Assembly (NCBI RefSeq): GCF_010685995.1
Contig: NZ_JAAGWK010000010.1
Coordinates: 310,001-374,000 of the forward strand
DNA from: Goekera deserti
GTDB taxonomy: Bacteria > Actinomycetota > Actinomycetes > Mycobacteriales > Geodermatophilaceae
Direction of reading: 5' to 3'
Length of the DNA: 64,000 nt
Shown: one piece after another, positions 55,586-64,000 of the stretch
How positions within the stretch are numbered: the first letter of the stretch is position 1
How the letters are laid out: every line of letters begins with the position of its first letter
Translations under genes and position numbers: made by a program
The notes under the pieces: generated by a model
Database searches by the model: none
What the model saw: the letters and a program-made list of their open reading frames with translations, nothing else
What the model was told of the DNA's origin: nothing

Positions 55586-56251
55586 TCAGGCCGGGCCCAC
55601 CCCGGTTGGGCCCGGGGTGAGCACGACCGTCGCCCCACCGGCCTCGACCGCCTGCAGGGTGCGCAGCTGCAGCAGGCCCGGGTTGCCGGTCAGCATGCGC
55701 CCGGCGTTGGCCAACGCCCGGGTGGCCGCGACCTCCGACCGGGCCCGTTCCAGTACCGCCTGGCCCTGCGCGCGGGCGGTGGCCACCTCGGCCGCGGCCC
55801 GCCGCAGCTCCGCCGGCACCATCACGTCCCGCAGCGCCACGGTCTCCACCTGGACGCCGACGGCCGCGACGGTGGGCTCCACGAGGGTGCGCACCCGCTC
55901 GCCCACCTCGCCCCGGGCACCGAGCAGCTCGTCGAGGGTGCGGTCGGCGACGGCGTCCCGCAGGGCGACCTGCAGGCCCGCGTAGGCGAAGCCGTCGGCG
56001 TCCTCGACGGCCTCGTGCCAGCGCCGCGGGTCGACGACCCGGGAGGTGACCGCCAGGCTCAACCGGACCGACAGCCCGTCGGCGGTGAGCACCTCCTGCC
56101 CACCGACGACGACCAGCCGCGGCCGGACGACGACCCGGACGACGGCGTGCCGGCGCCGCCGCAGCCGGTACCGACCCGCACCCAGCTCGGTCGTGAAGCG
56201 GCCGTCCCGGTACACCAGGACCCGCTCCCACTCCTGCACGACGACCCGCAC
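55586..56251 (-). CDS. slipin/SPFH (band 7) domain protein
   Basis: A 221-residue band-7 protein: VQEWERVLVYRDGRF, ARPRL-type strand region VRPRLVVVGGQEVLTADGLSV, and the coiled-coil helix AELRRAAAEVATARAQGQAVLERARSE typical of SPFH. The N-terminal membrane anchor common in slipins is not evident, so it may be short. GTG at 56251 chosen because GGAGAGGAG lies upstream. Confidence 0.82.
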   Translation of the reverse strand: MRVVVQEWERVLVYRDGRFTTELGAGRYRLRRRRHAVVRVVVRPRLVVVGGQEVLTADGLSVRLSLAVTSRVVDPRRWHEAVEDADGFAYAGLQVALRDAVADRTLDELLGARGEVGERVRTLVEPTVAAVGVQVETVALRDVMVPAELRRAAAEVATARAQGQAVLERARSEVAATRALANAGRMLTGNPGLLQLRTLQAVEAGGATVVLTPGPTGVGPA

Positions 56252-56623
56252 GACCCGCTCCTCTCCTGCTGTGTGCGCCCGGTCGGCACGGACCGTCCGG
56301 CACGCGGTCGGGCACCGGACGGGGGGGGGCGCGCGCAGCGCCACAGACCGCCGATGCCGGGACGACCACGTGCCGGACGGCTCTCAGGACTCGAACCCGT
56401 GCGTTCCGAAAGACGCCTGCACATGTGGCACCGTCCGCGACCCGACGTGCAGGACCCGCGGTGGCGAGGCCACCCGGCTGCTGGTCGCGGACGTCGAGGA
56501 CGGTAGCCGGGCCGGTGCGCCGGGGGCACGCCGTCATCAGCACAGGCACCTGGCCGTTCCGGTACCGACCAGCTCGTGGGCGGCCGATGACCGGTCGAGG
56601 GAGCCGGACAGGAGGTGGACGCC
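56252..56623. other. 372-bp divergent region between slipin and flagellin genes
   Basis: No coding frame supported. A G-run of nine lies near 56320. GCCGATGA at 56583-56590, about 34 bases before the flagellin start, resembles the -10 element (GCCGATAA) of FliA/WhiG-type sigma factors; a matching -35 (TAAA) is not clear. AGGAGG for flagellin is at 56610. Confidence 0.45.
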
Positions 56624-57820
56624 GTGCCCATGAGCATCGTCAGCAACGTCGCAGCGCTGGGCGCGCAGCGGTCGCTCGCCCGGGCCGGTGACTCGATGAC
56701 CCGCTCGCTGGAACGGCTCTCGTCCGGGCAGCGGATCAACCGGGCCGCCGACGACGCCGCCGGCCTGGCGATCGCGGAGGGCCTGCGCTCCCAGGTGAAC
56801 GGCATGGCGCGCGCCATCCGCAACACCCAGGACGGGATCAGCATCGTCCGCATCGCCGACGGCGCGCTGGACGTGACGACCACGATCCTGCAGCGGATGC
56901 GCGCGCTGACTGTCCAGGCCGCCAACGACGGCGGGCTGAGCGCCGGCGCCCGGGCCGCCGTGCAGAGCGAGGTCACCCAGCTGCAGCAGGAGCTGTCCCG
57001 CGTCGCCGCGGCCACCACGTACAACGGCACGCCCCTGCTGGACGGCAGCTTCGACACGGTGCTGCAGGTCGGGGCCGACGTGGGCGAGACGATCCCCATC
57101 CGGATCGGCCGGCCCGGGTCCGGCATGGGCGCCGACGGCCTCGGCGTCAGAGCGGTGTCGGTCACCCGAGCACCGGTGGACCTGGCCGCGACGGTGTTCC
57201 CGGCGGTGTCCGCGGCGCAGGGCGTCCCGGCCTCCGGCCGGCTCGTGCTGGCCGGTGACCACGTGACACCGGGTGTCTACGAGGCGAGCTTCGCCGCGCT
57301 CGGCGGCACCCTGACCTACGACGGGAAGACGTTCGACCTGGGCAGCGTCGACTACACCGGAGCGGTGACCTCGACGGACTTCCTCACCAGGCTCACCGCG
57401 GCCGCGATGCCGGTGTTCCAGACCGGGCACACCCCGTTCACCGGCAGCGCCGGCGGGCTGACCTTCACCGGCGCCGTCCCGGGCCCGGCGTCGACCGCGG
57501 CGGACGCCGTCCGGCTGACCCCCACCTACAGCGGCCACACCGGGGCCAGCGGCGGCATCGCGGTCATCGACCGGGCGATCGCGCACGTGACGTCGACCCG
57601 CGCGGAGCTGGGTGCGCTGGAGAACCGGCTGGAGCACACCATCAGCCGGTTGGGCGTGGCGATGGAGAACACCGCGGCGTCGGAGTCCCGGATCAGGGAC
57701 GCCGACATGGCCTGGGAGACCACCGTGCTCGCCCGCAACCAGGTGCTCACCCAGGCCGCCACCGCGATGCTGGCCCAGGCGAACCGGTCGGCGCAGAACC
57801 TGCTCACACTGCTGGGCTGA
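56624..57820 (+). CDS. flagellin
   Basis: A 398-residue flagellin. The conserved N-terminal D0/D1 helices (SIVSNVAALGAQRSL, RLSSGQRINRAADDAAGLAIAE) and C-terminal coil (NTAASESRIRDADMAWE ... LAQANRSAQNLLTLLG) are intact. The middle variable domain is short (~150 residues). GTG at 56624 fits AGGAGG eight bases before; ATG at 56630 is the alternative. No other flagellar gene is in the window. Confidence 0.93.
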   Translation: MPMSIVSNVAALGAQRSLARAGDSMTRSLERLSSGQRINRAADDAAGLAIAEGLRSQVNGMARAIRNTQDGISIVRIADGALDVTTTILQRMRALTVQAANDGGLSAGARAAVQSEVTQLQQELSRVAAATTYNGTPLLDGSFDTVLQVGADVGETIPIRIGRPGSGMGADGLGVRAVSVTRAPVDLAATVFPAVSAAQGVPASGRLVLAGDHVTPGVYEASFAALGGTLTYDGKTFDLGSVDYTGAVTSTDFLTRLTAAAMPVFQTGHTPFTGSAGGLTFTGAVPGPASTAADAVRLTPTYSGHTGASGGIAVIDRAIAHVTSTRAELGALENRLEHTISRLGVAMENTAASESRIRDADMAWETTVLARNQVLTQAATAMLAQANRSAQNLLTLLG

Positions 57821-57822
57821 AC

Positions 57823-57868
57823 TGGCTCGGGCTCGGGCTCTGGCTCGGGCTCGGGCTCGGGCTCGGGG
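57823..57868 (+). repeat. GGCTCG hexamer tract after flagellin gene
   Basis: About seven near-perfect GGCTCG units interrupted once by CTCT. Begins two bases after the flagellin stop and ends ~40 bases before the next gene. Confidence 0.85.
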
Positions 57869-57909
57869 AACCGGTACCACCTGACGCCCGGACTGCCGAT
57901 GGACAGCGC

Positions 57910-58215
57910 ATGCGCACCAGCCACGTCGCCACCGCCGTCGCCGCCCTCACCGCCGGACTGACCGCAGCCGCGGCGCTGCGTGGCATGTCGGCCCGCCGTC
58001 AGCTCGCGGTCGTCGAGGTCCCGTCGGTGCAGGACACCGGCCACGACGCCGTCGTGCTGCCCTTCACCCGGCCGGTCCTGGTCGCCCCCGTCGCCGTGGC
58101 GTCGGGCGAGCCGGTCCGGTGCGGCGACACCGGTGGGCTGACCCGCGCCGGCGCGCCCTGCGCCGCGCGCGCCGGCAGCAGTGGCCGCTGCCACCACCAC
58201 GCCCTCGCTGCCTGA
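57910..58215 (+). CDS. small protein with Cys/His zinc-finger-like motif
   Basis: A 101-residue protein. N-terminal hydrophobic stretch (VATAVAALTAGLTAAAALRG), then a basic region, and a C-terminal CGDTGGLTRAGAPC plus GRCHHH motif resembling a small zinc-binding domain of pattern CGxxT..G.PC...RC..H. Function unknown. Confidence 0.55.
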   Translation: MRTSHVATAVAALTAGLTAAAALRGMSARRQLAVVEVPSVQDTGHDAVVLPFTRPVLVAPVAVASGEPVRCGDTGGLTRAGAPCAARAGSSGRCHHHALAA

Positions 58216-58394
58216 GCCGGCCCGACGACCTGCGGGGACGCCGGTCGGGCACGTACCGTCCACGCTGTGCGCGGCGACGTCACCTCCTGGTCGGGTGGGC
58301 GATCCCGGGTGATGCCCGCGCCCGTCACCGGTCTCGCGACGGCCGCTCCGGCCGGTCTGCTGCCGACGCGGTGGCCACGTCCCACGGTCCGCCG

Positions 58395-58811
58395 GTGACC
58401 GACCCGCCCGGCGTCAGGGCGCCCGTGTGGCACGAACTCCACCCGCCTCGGTGTCCCGGTCCGGAGGAGACCCGGCTGCTCGCCGAGCTCGCCGCGTTCG
58501 TCGACGAGCCGCTGCTGCACGAGCAGGTCCGCACCGCGCTGGTCACCGCCGTCTGTGGATGCGGCTGTTCCTCGGTGGCACTCCGGACGGACGCACCGGC
58601 GATCCCCCCGCAGCGGGTGGCCCAGCTGTCCGGCACCGGCCGGGACGACGTGCTCGCCGTCCGGTCCCGCGCGCTCGGACACGTCGACGTCGTCCTGCAC
58701 GTGGCCTCGGGCCGGGTCCTCGAGCTGGAGGTCTTCGACACCCGAGGCGGTGAGGGCGTGGCGGTGCCCCTGGAGAGCATCACCGGGTTGCAGGACCTGT
58801 CGATCTCCTGA
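58395..58811 (+). CDS. hypothetical protein with CGCGC motif
   Basis: A 138-residue protein. It contains ELAAFVDEPLLHEQVRTALV, then VCGCGCSSVAL and a mixed beta part ending VPLESITGLQDLSIS. GTG start at 58395 (longer in-frame starts exist upstream but those regions look noncoding). A CACGGT box lies six bases before. No domain recognised. Confidence 0.6.
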   Translation: MTDPPGVRAPVWHELHPPRCPGPEETRLLAELAAFVDEPLLHEQVRTALVTAVCGCGCSSVALRTDAPAIPPQRVAQLSGTGRDDVLAVRSRALGHVDVVLHVASGRVLELEVFDTRGGEGVAVPLESITGLQDLSIS

Positions 58812-58923
58812 CGCCGTCCACCGCGGGACCGCCGTGGGACGGGATGCCGGCGAGGTGGCCGAGCTGCTGCGACGGTCCTGGCCGTGGCGCGTGGCTGGTC
58901 GGCCGCCCCCTGGGGGGACGCCG

Positions 58924-59829
58924 TCAGGCCAGGCCGTTGACCGACACCCCGGCCGCCCGCAGCTGCTCGATGCCGGTCAGGCCGATCGAGTCCGTCTCGT
59001 CCAGTCCCAGGTTGACCAGCGTCCGGACCTGCACCAGGGGGGTGAGGTCGGTCAGCGGGTTGGCGCCGAGCTGCAGTTCCTGCAGCAGGGGTGCGCCGGC
59101 CAGGCCGGTGACGTCGCTGATCTGGTTGCCGAAGAGGTCGAGGACCAGCAGCGTGGGCACGGTGCCCAGCGGCGCGGGGTCGACGACGGCGTTGCGGGAC
59201 AGGCGCAGGGTGTCCAGGTTCGGCAGCCCGGCCAGTGGCGACACGTCGGTGATCGCGTTGCCGGACAGGTCCAGCGAGGCCAGCCCGTCATGGCTGGCGA
59301 GTGCGCTGATGTCGGTGACCTGCGCCGAGGCCACTCCGAGGGCGCGCAGCGTCGTCGTCCCGGCCAGCGGGCGCAGGTCGCTGATCGGGTTCAGCGAGAG
59401 ACCGAGGTCGGAGAGCCCCAGTCCGGCCAGCGGCGACAGGTCGCTCACCGCGTTGTCGGTGAGCGTCAGTGTGCCCAAGGCCGGCAGCTCGGCCAGCGGC
59501 GTCAGGTCGGCGATGGCGTTGCGCGGGGCGTCCAGTTCGCCGAGCGCCGTCAACGCCTGCACTCCCTCGAGCGAGGCGATCCGCTGCCCCGTCGCCTGGC
59601 CGTCGCAGTGCAGCTCGGTGATCTCGGCCAGCGCTGCGTCGGTCGCCGTCGCGGTGGCGTCGGGCAGGCCGGCGGCGTCGGCGACGCACGTGGCCAGGGC
59701 GGCGTCCGGGACGACCTGGTCCACCGGTCGCGCCGGGCCGCCGGCCTGCTCCTCGGTCGCCGCACCGCAGCCGGCGAGCACCGTGCAGACGAGCACCCAC
59801 CTCGCCGTCCAGGTCCATGTCGTGGTGAT
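58924..59829 (-). CDS. leucine-rich-repeat lipoprotein, start unresolved
   Basis: A secreted LRR protein. LVCTVLAGCG gives a lipobox (Cys at ~59768), then an Ala/Thr-rich region and about eight internalin-like 22-residue repeats (LSxNxISDLxPLAGL). LRRs normally bind proteins. At the expected start a GGAGG is followed by GTC and ATC, not ATG or GTG. The only standard start in frame is a GTG at 60069 inside the divergent neighbour. I used the ATC (59829), seven bases after GGAGG; this is provisional. Confidence 0.75.
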   Translation of the reverse strand: MTTTWTWTARWVLVCTVLAGCGAATEEQAGGPARPVDQVVPDAALATCVADAAGLPDATATATDAALAEITELHCDGQATGQRIASLEGVQALTALGELDAPRNAIADLTPLAELPALGTLTLTDNAVSDLSPLAGLGLSDLGLSLNPISDLRPLAGTTTLRALGVASAQVTDISALASHDGLASLDLSGNAITDVSPLAGLPNLDTLRLSRNAVVDPAPLGTVPTLLVLDLFGNQISDVTGLAGAPLLQELQLGANPLTDLTPLVQVRTLVNLGLDETDSIGLTGIEQLRAAGVSVNGLA

Positions 59830-60018
59830 GACGGTGCCTCCGACTCCCAGGGCCCGACGGGTGTGCCGGCGGGCCTCCGACGATGCCCCATCCTCACCCG
59901 GGAGCTCGCGTCGCCGTGGCTGATCCGTGCGTGTCCTGCCGACCCGGACCTGCTGCTCGCTGTCGACGGTGATGGACGGCGACGACGGCGCGACCGGTCG
60001 GCCTCCTAGGGTTCCCGC

Positions 60019-60663
60019 ATGCTCGATCAGCGGGTCCTGGCGGCGTGGACGGCGAGCGCGGGGCTGCACGAGCCCGGGGGCCCGGGGTCACCTCGAGACC
60101 TGGCCGAGGTCGAGCGAGCATCAGGACGGCGGATGCCGCCGGCGTTCCGGGAGCTGTACGCCCGACACGACGGCGGCTCCTGGCTCGCGGGGGACCTCGT
60201 CCTCTTCCCCCTGGTGCGTGAACACGACCTGACCGTGGCCCGTGCGTCGACGACGTACCGCGGGTGGGAGTGGCCGGTGCCGGAGGAACTGGTGCTGATC
60301 GGGACCGGCGGTGGAGGGGACCCGATCGGACTCTGGGTGCCGGCCGCCACGCCCGGGCGCCCACTCGTGGTGGGGGTGGGCTCGGTCTTCGAACCTGGGT
60401 GCCTCGGCATCCTCGGCGAGGACCTCGACTCCTTCCTGCGCGCCTGGACCGCCTACCACCTCCTGCTCCCTGATCGGGAGGAGGTCACGGCAGCCCTCGA
60501 CGCACTGGAGCTGCCACGACGACTGAGGGCCGACGACCCCGACGACGAGACGTTCGCGCTGGTCGGCGAGTGGGCCAGCCCGACCATCCCGCGTTCGCTG
60601 AGGGACCCGTACCAGGCCCGGCTCACCGCGGACGACGTCCGCCGCTTCGCCACGGACCGTTGA
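60019..60663 (+). CDS. SMI1/KNR4 (SUKH)-family protein
   Basis: A 214-residue protein with the SUKH-type fold pattern: RRMPPAFRELYARHDGGSW near residue 37, VLIGTGGGGDPIGLWV and SFLRAWTAYHLL. SUKH proteins often serve as immunity factors for polymorphic toxins, but also have unrelated roles; no toxin gene is adjacent. TAGGGT six bases before the ATG suggests a leaderless transcript. Confidence 0.82.
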   Translation: MLDQRVLAAWTASAGLHEPGGPGSPRDLAEVERASGRRMPPAFRELYARHDGGSWLAGDLVLFPLVREHDLTVARASTTYRGWEWPVPEELVLIGTGGGGDPIGLWVPAATPGRPLVVGVGSVFEPGCLGILGEDLDSFLRAWTAYHLLLPDREEVTAALDALELPRRLRADDPDDETFALVGEWASPTIPRSLRDPYQARLTADDVRRFATDR

Positions 60664-60732
60664 CTGCCGACACCTCGTCGCCGCAGGTCAGAGCGGGACG
60701 TCACGCAGGTCAGCTGCCCACCTGGTGATCCG

Positions 60733-61806
<1,074 letters not shown>

Positions 61807-61842
61807 GGGAGTCGAGGGTACGGCCCGGAACGCCGCTCCCGA

Positions 61843-62268
61843 TCAGCCGGGCAGCTCGGTCCGGACACCCGCGAAGCGCGCGAAGTCGCGATCCCAGCTG
61901 ACGACCGTGGCGCCGTGCTCGACGGCCAACGCAGCGAGATGCGCGTCGTTCACGAGATTGCCGCCCGTCCCGACGTCGTCCAGCAAACCCTGCAGCACAG
62001 CCAGGTGTCGGGCGGTCGGCTCGATGACGACGCAGCCGGGCTGGGCGAGCCACAACTCGACGTGCTCCATGGCTTCCGGCACCGTGAGCGGACGGTCGAA
62101 CAAGCCCGCCCGGGTGGAGATCCGCAGGAACGCGAGGATGACCACCCACGGCAGGCCCACGACCTCGCGCCCGGAGAAGGCGGCCTCCAGCCAGGCCTTC
62201 GAGCGCGCATGGCCATGACTGTCGGTGTTGACCGCGTAGAGCAGGACGTTCGCGTCGACGACCTTCAC
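61843..62268 (-). CDS. vapC: VapC-type PIN-domain toxin
   Basis: A 141-residue PIN ribonuclease. Acidic metal-site residues: VDANVLLYAVN, E (FSGREV or a nearby Glu), LVNDAHLAALA and SWDRDFARF. VapC toxins cleave tRNA or rRNA when freed from VapB. ATG overlaps the vapB stop by four bases. Confidence 0.9.
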   Translation of the reverse strand: MKVVDANVLLYAVNTDSHGHARSKAWLEAAFSGREVVGLPWVVILAFLRISTRAGLFDRPLTVPEAMEHVELWLAQPGCVVIEPTARHLAVLQGLLDDVGTGGNLVNDAHLAALAVEHGATVVSWDRDFARFAGVRTELPG

Positions 62269-62519
62269 TTGCGCATGGCCATCTTGCGGATCAGCTCGTC
62301 GTCCTCCAGGTCGGCCGCCACCGCCAGCGCCTTGTCCAGGTCCACTCGCGGCGCGCCCATGGCGACGGACCTGACCTCGAAGGCCGGCCGATGCGCATCC
62401 GCCGTCAAGCCGGCTCGGAGCGCGTCGTTCAGCGCCTGCTTGAAGGAGATGCCGTGCCGGCGCATGCGCTCCTGCAGGAGCTGCGCCGTGTCGTCGTCAA
62501 GGGTCACGGTCGTCCGCAC
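62265..62519 (-). CDS. vapB: VapB-type antitoxin
   Basis: An 84-residue antitoxin with a ribbon-helix-helix N-terminus (MRTTVTLDDDTAQLLQE) and an acidic C-terminal VapC-binding tail (LDKALAVAADLEDDE). GTG start; TATGAT lies six bases upstream, so the mRNA is likely leaderless. Repeated GCATCA half-sites lie in the promoter. Confidence 0.88.
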   Translation of the reverse strand: MRTTVTLDDDTAQLLQERMRRHGISFKQALNDALRAGLTADAHRPAFEVRSVAMGAPRVDLDKALAVAADLEDDELIRKMAMRK

Positions 62520-62523
62520 GGAC

Positions 62524-62560
62524 GCATCATAGCATCATGCTGGATGATGCGTGAGCATCA
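62524..62560. promoter_or_regulatory. vapBC operator/promoter
   Basis: Four GCATCA half-sites: 62524, 62532 and 62555 on the plus strand and the complement at 62545. AGCATCATGCT is a palindrome. The -10 TATGAT (minus strand, 62526-62531) is inside, as expected for autorepression by VapBC. Confidence 0.7.
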
Positions 62561-63358
62561 CCGGCGCCAGCGGAAGGTACGGCTGCAGAGAGCCAGGCCG
62601 ATCAGCACCCAGGCCAGCAGCACCAGCGCGGTGCGGCCGTGCTCCCACCCGCCGGCCACCTCGAACGCCGCGGCGCGCTCGGGCAGGAACACCGAGCGCA
62701 TGCCCTGGGTGAGCCACTTCAGCGGGAACAGCGCGGCGGCCTGCTGCATCCAGCCGGGCAGCTCGGGGAAGGCGAAGAACACGCCCGAGAAGAACTGCAG
62801 CACGATCGCGATCGCCGACACCCCGGTGGTCACCGACGCGGCACTCCCCCGCAACGCCGACGCCGCGATGCCCAGCACCGTCCCGGCCAGCGCCCCCAGC
62901 ACCGCGACCCAGGCGAAGGTGACCCAGTGCGCGAGGTCCGGTGGCATCGGCACGTCGTAGCCGTAGCGCGCCACCGGCAGCAACACGAGCAGCTGCGCGG
63001 CCGTGGTCACCAGCACCTGCCCGGCCTTGCCGGCGAAGTAGGCCACCGGCGGGGCGCCCAGCAGTTGCAGCCGCTCCAGCTGACCGGTCTCCCGCTCCAC
63101 CGCGATCGACGCCGCCAGCGCCTGGAAGCTGGTCAGCATGATCCCGGTGGCGGCGATGCCGGCCAGGAAGTAGGCCGGGAAGGGGATGCCGCCGGGTGTG
63201 GTCGTGCCGCCGAGCACCGACCCGAACACGACCATCATCACGACCGGGTAGGCGAAGGAGAACACCACCAGCTGGCGTTCCCGGGCGAACAGCCGCAGCT
63301 CCAGCCGCACCCGCGCCAGGGCGATCCGGGCCGCGGACGGCGGTGCCGGGCGGCTCAC
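62558..63358 (-). CDS. ABC-2 type transporter permease
   Basis: A 266-residue ABC-2 permease with six helices. VVMMVVFGSVLGG, FLAGIAATGIMLTSFQALA, VERETGQLERLQLLGAP (cytoplasmic loop), and FFSGVFFAFPELPGWMQ are typical. GTG overlaps the end of the ATPase gene by four bases. Drug or lipid export is the usual role. Confidence 0.88.
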   Translation of the reverse strand: MSRPAPPSAARIALARVRLELRLFARERQLVVFSFAYPVVMMVVFGSVLGGTTTPGGIPFPAYFLAGIAATGIMLTSFQALAASIAVERETGQLERLQLLGAPPVAYFAGKAGQVLVTTAAQLLVLLPVARYGYDVPMPPDLAHWVTFAWVAVLGALAGTVLGIAASALRGSAASVTTGVSAIAIVLQFFSGVFFAFPELPGWMQQAAALFPLKWLTQGMRSVFLPERAAAFEVAGGWEHGRTALVLLAWVLIGLALCSRTFRWRR

Positions 63359-64000
63359 GCGTCCACCTCCGGCGCCCCGGCACCGACCAGCTGCAGGTAC
63401 ACGTCCTCCAAGCCTGGCCGGGTCACGGCCAGCCCCGGCACCTCACCGTGCGGGTGCTCGGCGAGCAGGTCGCGCAGCACCGCGGCCGGCTGCTCGGTGC
63501 GCACCTCGCGCCAGGCGCCGTCGTCCAGCCAGCGGACGGTGGCCTGCCGGCGCAGCGCCGCGCCCAGCTCGTCCGGCGGCGCCACCTCCACCAGCCGGCC
63601 CGCGGCGATCACGCCCACCCGGTCGGCGAGCTCGGCGGCCTCGTCCAGGTAGTGCGTGGTCAGCAGCACGGTGGTGCCCGCGGCCCGCAGCTCGCGGATC
63701 AGCTGCCAGAACTGCCGCCGGGCCACCGGGTCCATGCCGGTGGTCGGCTCGTCGAGGAACACCAGCTCCGGCCGGCCCTGCACGCCCAGCGCCACCGCGA
63801 GCCGGCGACGCTGGCCTCCCGACAGCCGCGCCACCCGGGTGCCGGACGAGTCGGCCAGTCCCACCGCGTCCAGCAGGTCGGCGGTGCTGCGCGGGGTGGC
63901 GTGGTAGGCCGCGAAGTGGTCGAGGGTCTCCTGGACGGTCAGTGCCGGGCCGGCCGCCTCGCCCTGGCTGACCACCCCGATCCGCGCGCGCCACGCCCGC
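63355..64000 (-). CDS. ABC transporter ATP-binding protein, partial
   Basis: Open to the end of the window; Walker A is outside. The seen part has Q-loop region VVSQGEAAG, signature LSGGQRRRLAVALGV, Walker B LVFLDEPTTGMDP and the H-loop TTHYLDEAAEL, typical of ABC-2/DrrA-type multidrug ATPases, with a C-terminal regulatory extension. Partner of the following permease. Confidence 0.9.
   Translation of the reverse strand, partial: RAWRARIGVVSQGEAAGPALTVQETLDHFAAYHATPRSTADLLDAVGLADSSGTRVARLSGGQRRRLAVALGVQGRPELVFLDEPTTGMDPVARRQFWQLIRELRAAGTTVLLTTHYLDEAAELADRVGVIAAGRLVEVAPPDELGAALRRQATVRWLDDGAWREVRTEQPAAVLRDLLAEHPHGEVPGLAVTRPGLEDVYLQLVGAGAPEVDA

Noticed and set aside
56318-56330. G-run as phase-variable tract
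   Set aside because: Noncoding position without evidence that it lies in a promoter; length alone is not informative in GC-rich DNA.
56385-56410. tRNA-like T-arm (complement of GGACTCGAACCCG)
   Set aside because: The loop fits, but no D-arm, anticodon arm or 7-bp acceptor partner can be found within 100 bases on that strand.

Overview
The window is GC-rich DNA from an actinobacterium. Supporting signs are a mycothiol gene (mshB), the succinylase lysine/diaminopimelate genes dapC, dapD and dapE, a DivIVA-domain protein, DUF3117, a menaquinone-type sdhCAB, an actinobacterial cysteine leader peptide, many GTG starts and frequent leaderless promoters. Gene content (flagellin, a phytoene-desaturase-like enzyme) and repeat style fit Geodermatophilaceae (Blastococcus, Modestobacter, Geodermatophilus). 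That family placement is inference, not proof. No rRNA, tRNA, CRISPR array, transposase, integrase or prophage was found; this is ordinary chromosome with small accessory patches.

Layout. 1-8.2 kb: the end of an EAL protein, a hydrolase, a GNAT enzyme, a CrtI-like oxidoreductase, a small MT0933-like protein, an M17 peptidase relative lacking both active-site lysines, DUF3117, tag, an NDP-sugar epimerase and a secreted GH43 enzyme. 8.2-15.5 kb: a DMT exporter, a polytopic membrane protein, then an overlapping operon (GT2, DUF2064, membrane-anchored molybdopterin oxidoreductase, small membrane protein), and a LacI regulator with a perfect palindromic operator. 15.5-25.9 kb: DivIVA/LOG/dapE facing dapD, then an epimerase, a hydrolase, an envelope protein, dapC-fdxA, a GNAT enzyme and mshB with its partner. 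25.9-32.3 kb: a complete oligopeptide-type ABC transporter in which the binding-protein gene is separated from the permeases by two strong hairpins. 32.3-35 kb: csbD and a nuclease-like gene flanked by a symmetric set of short repeats, then a SRPBCC-NUDIX fusion. 35-39.4 kb: sulfur assimilation (Rrf2 regulator, cysC, cysteine leader peptide, sulfite reductase, zinc-ribbon protein, cysH). 39.4-47.3 kb: VOC protein, DUF3616, PhoX with a PHO-box-like site, a HipA-like kinase/DUF3037 pair, DUF1990, a formate/nitrite-type channel, and a flavin reductase next to a second sulfite-oxidase-fold protein. 47.5-51 kb: sdhCAB. 51-58.8 kb: hypotheticals, DUF4407, a glutamine amidotransferase, a conserved protein of unknown function, a slipin-like protein and an isolated flagellin. 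58.9-64 kb: a leucine-rich-repeat lipoprotein, SMI1/KNR4 protein, ychF, vapBC with its operator, and the permease plus partial ATPase of an ABC-2 exporter.

How the parts work together. DapD, DapC and DapE are three consecutive steps towards meso-diaminopimelate. CysC, APS reductase and siroheme sulfite reductase take activated sulfate to sulfide, apparently with a cysteine-sensing uORF in front of the reductases. SdhCAB links succinate oxidation to the menaquinone pool. The most unusual items are the repeat-flanked nuclease-like gene, the lysine-less M17 protein, the HipA/DUF3037 pair and the GT2-DUF2064-molybdoenzyme operon. None can be called a new system from sequence reading alone.
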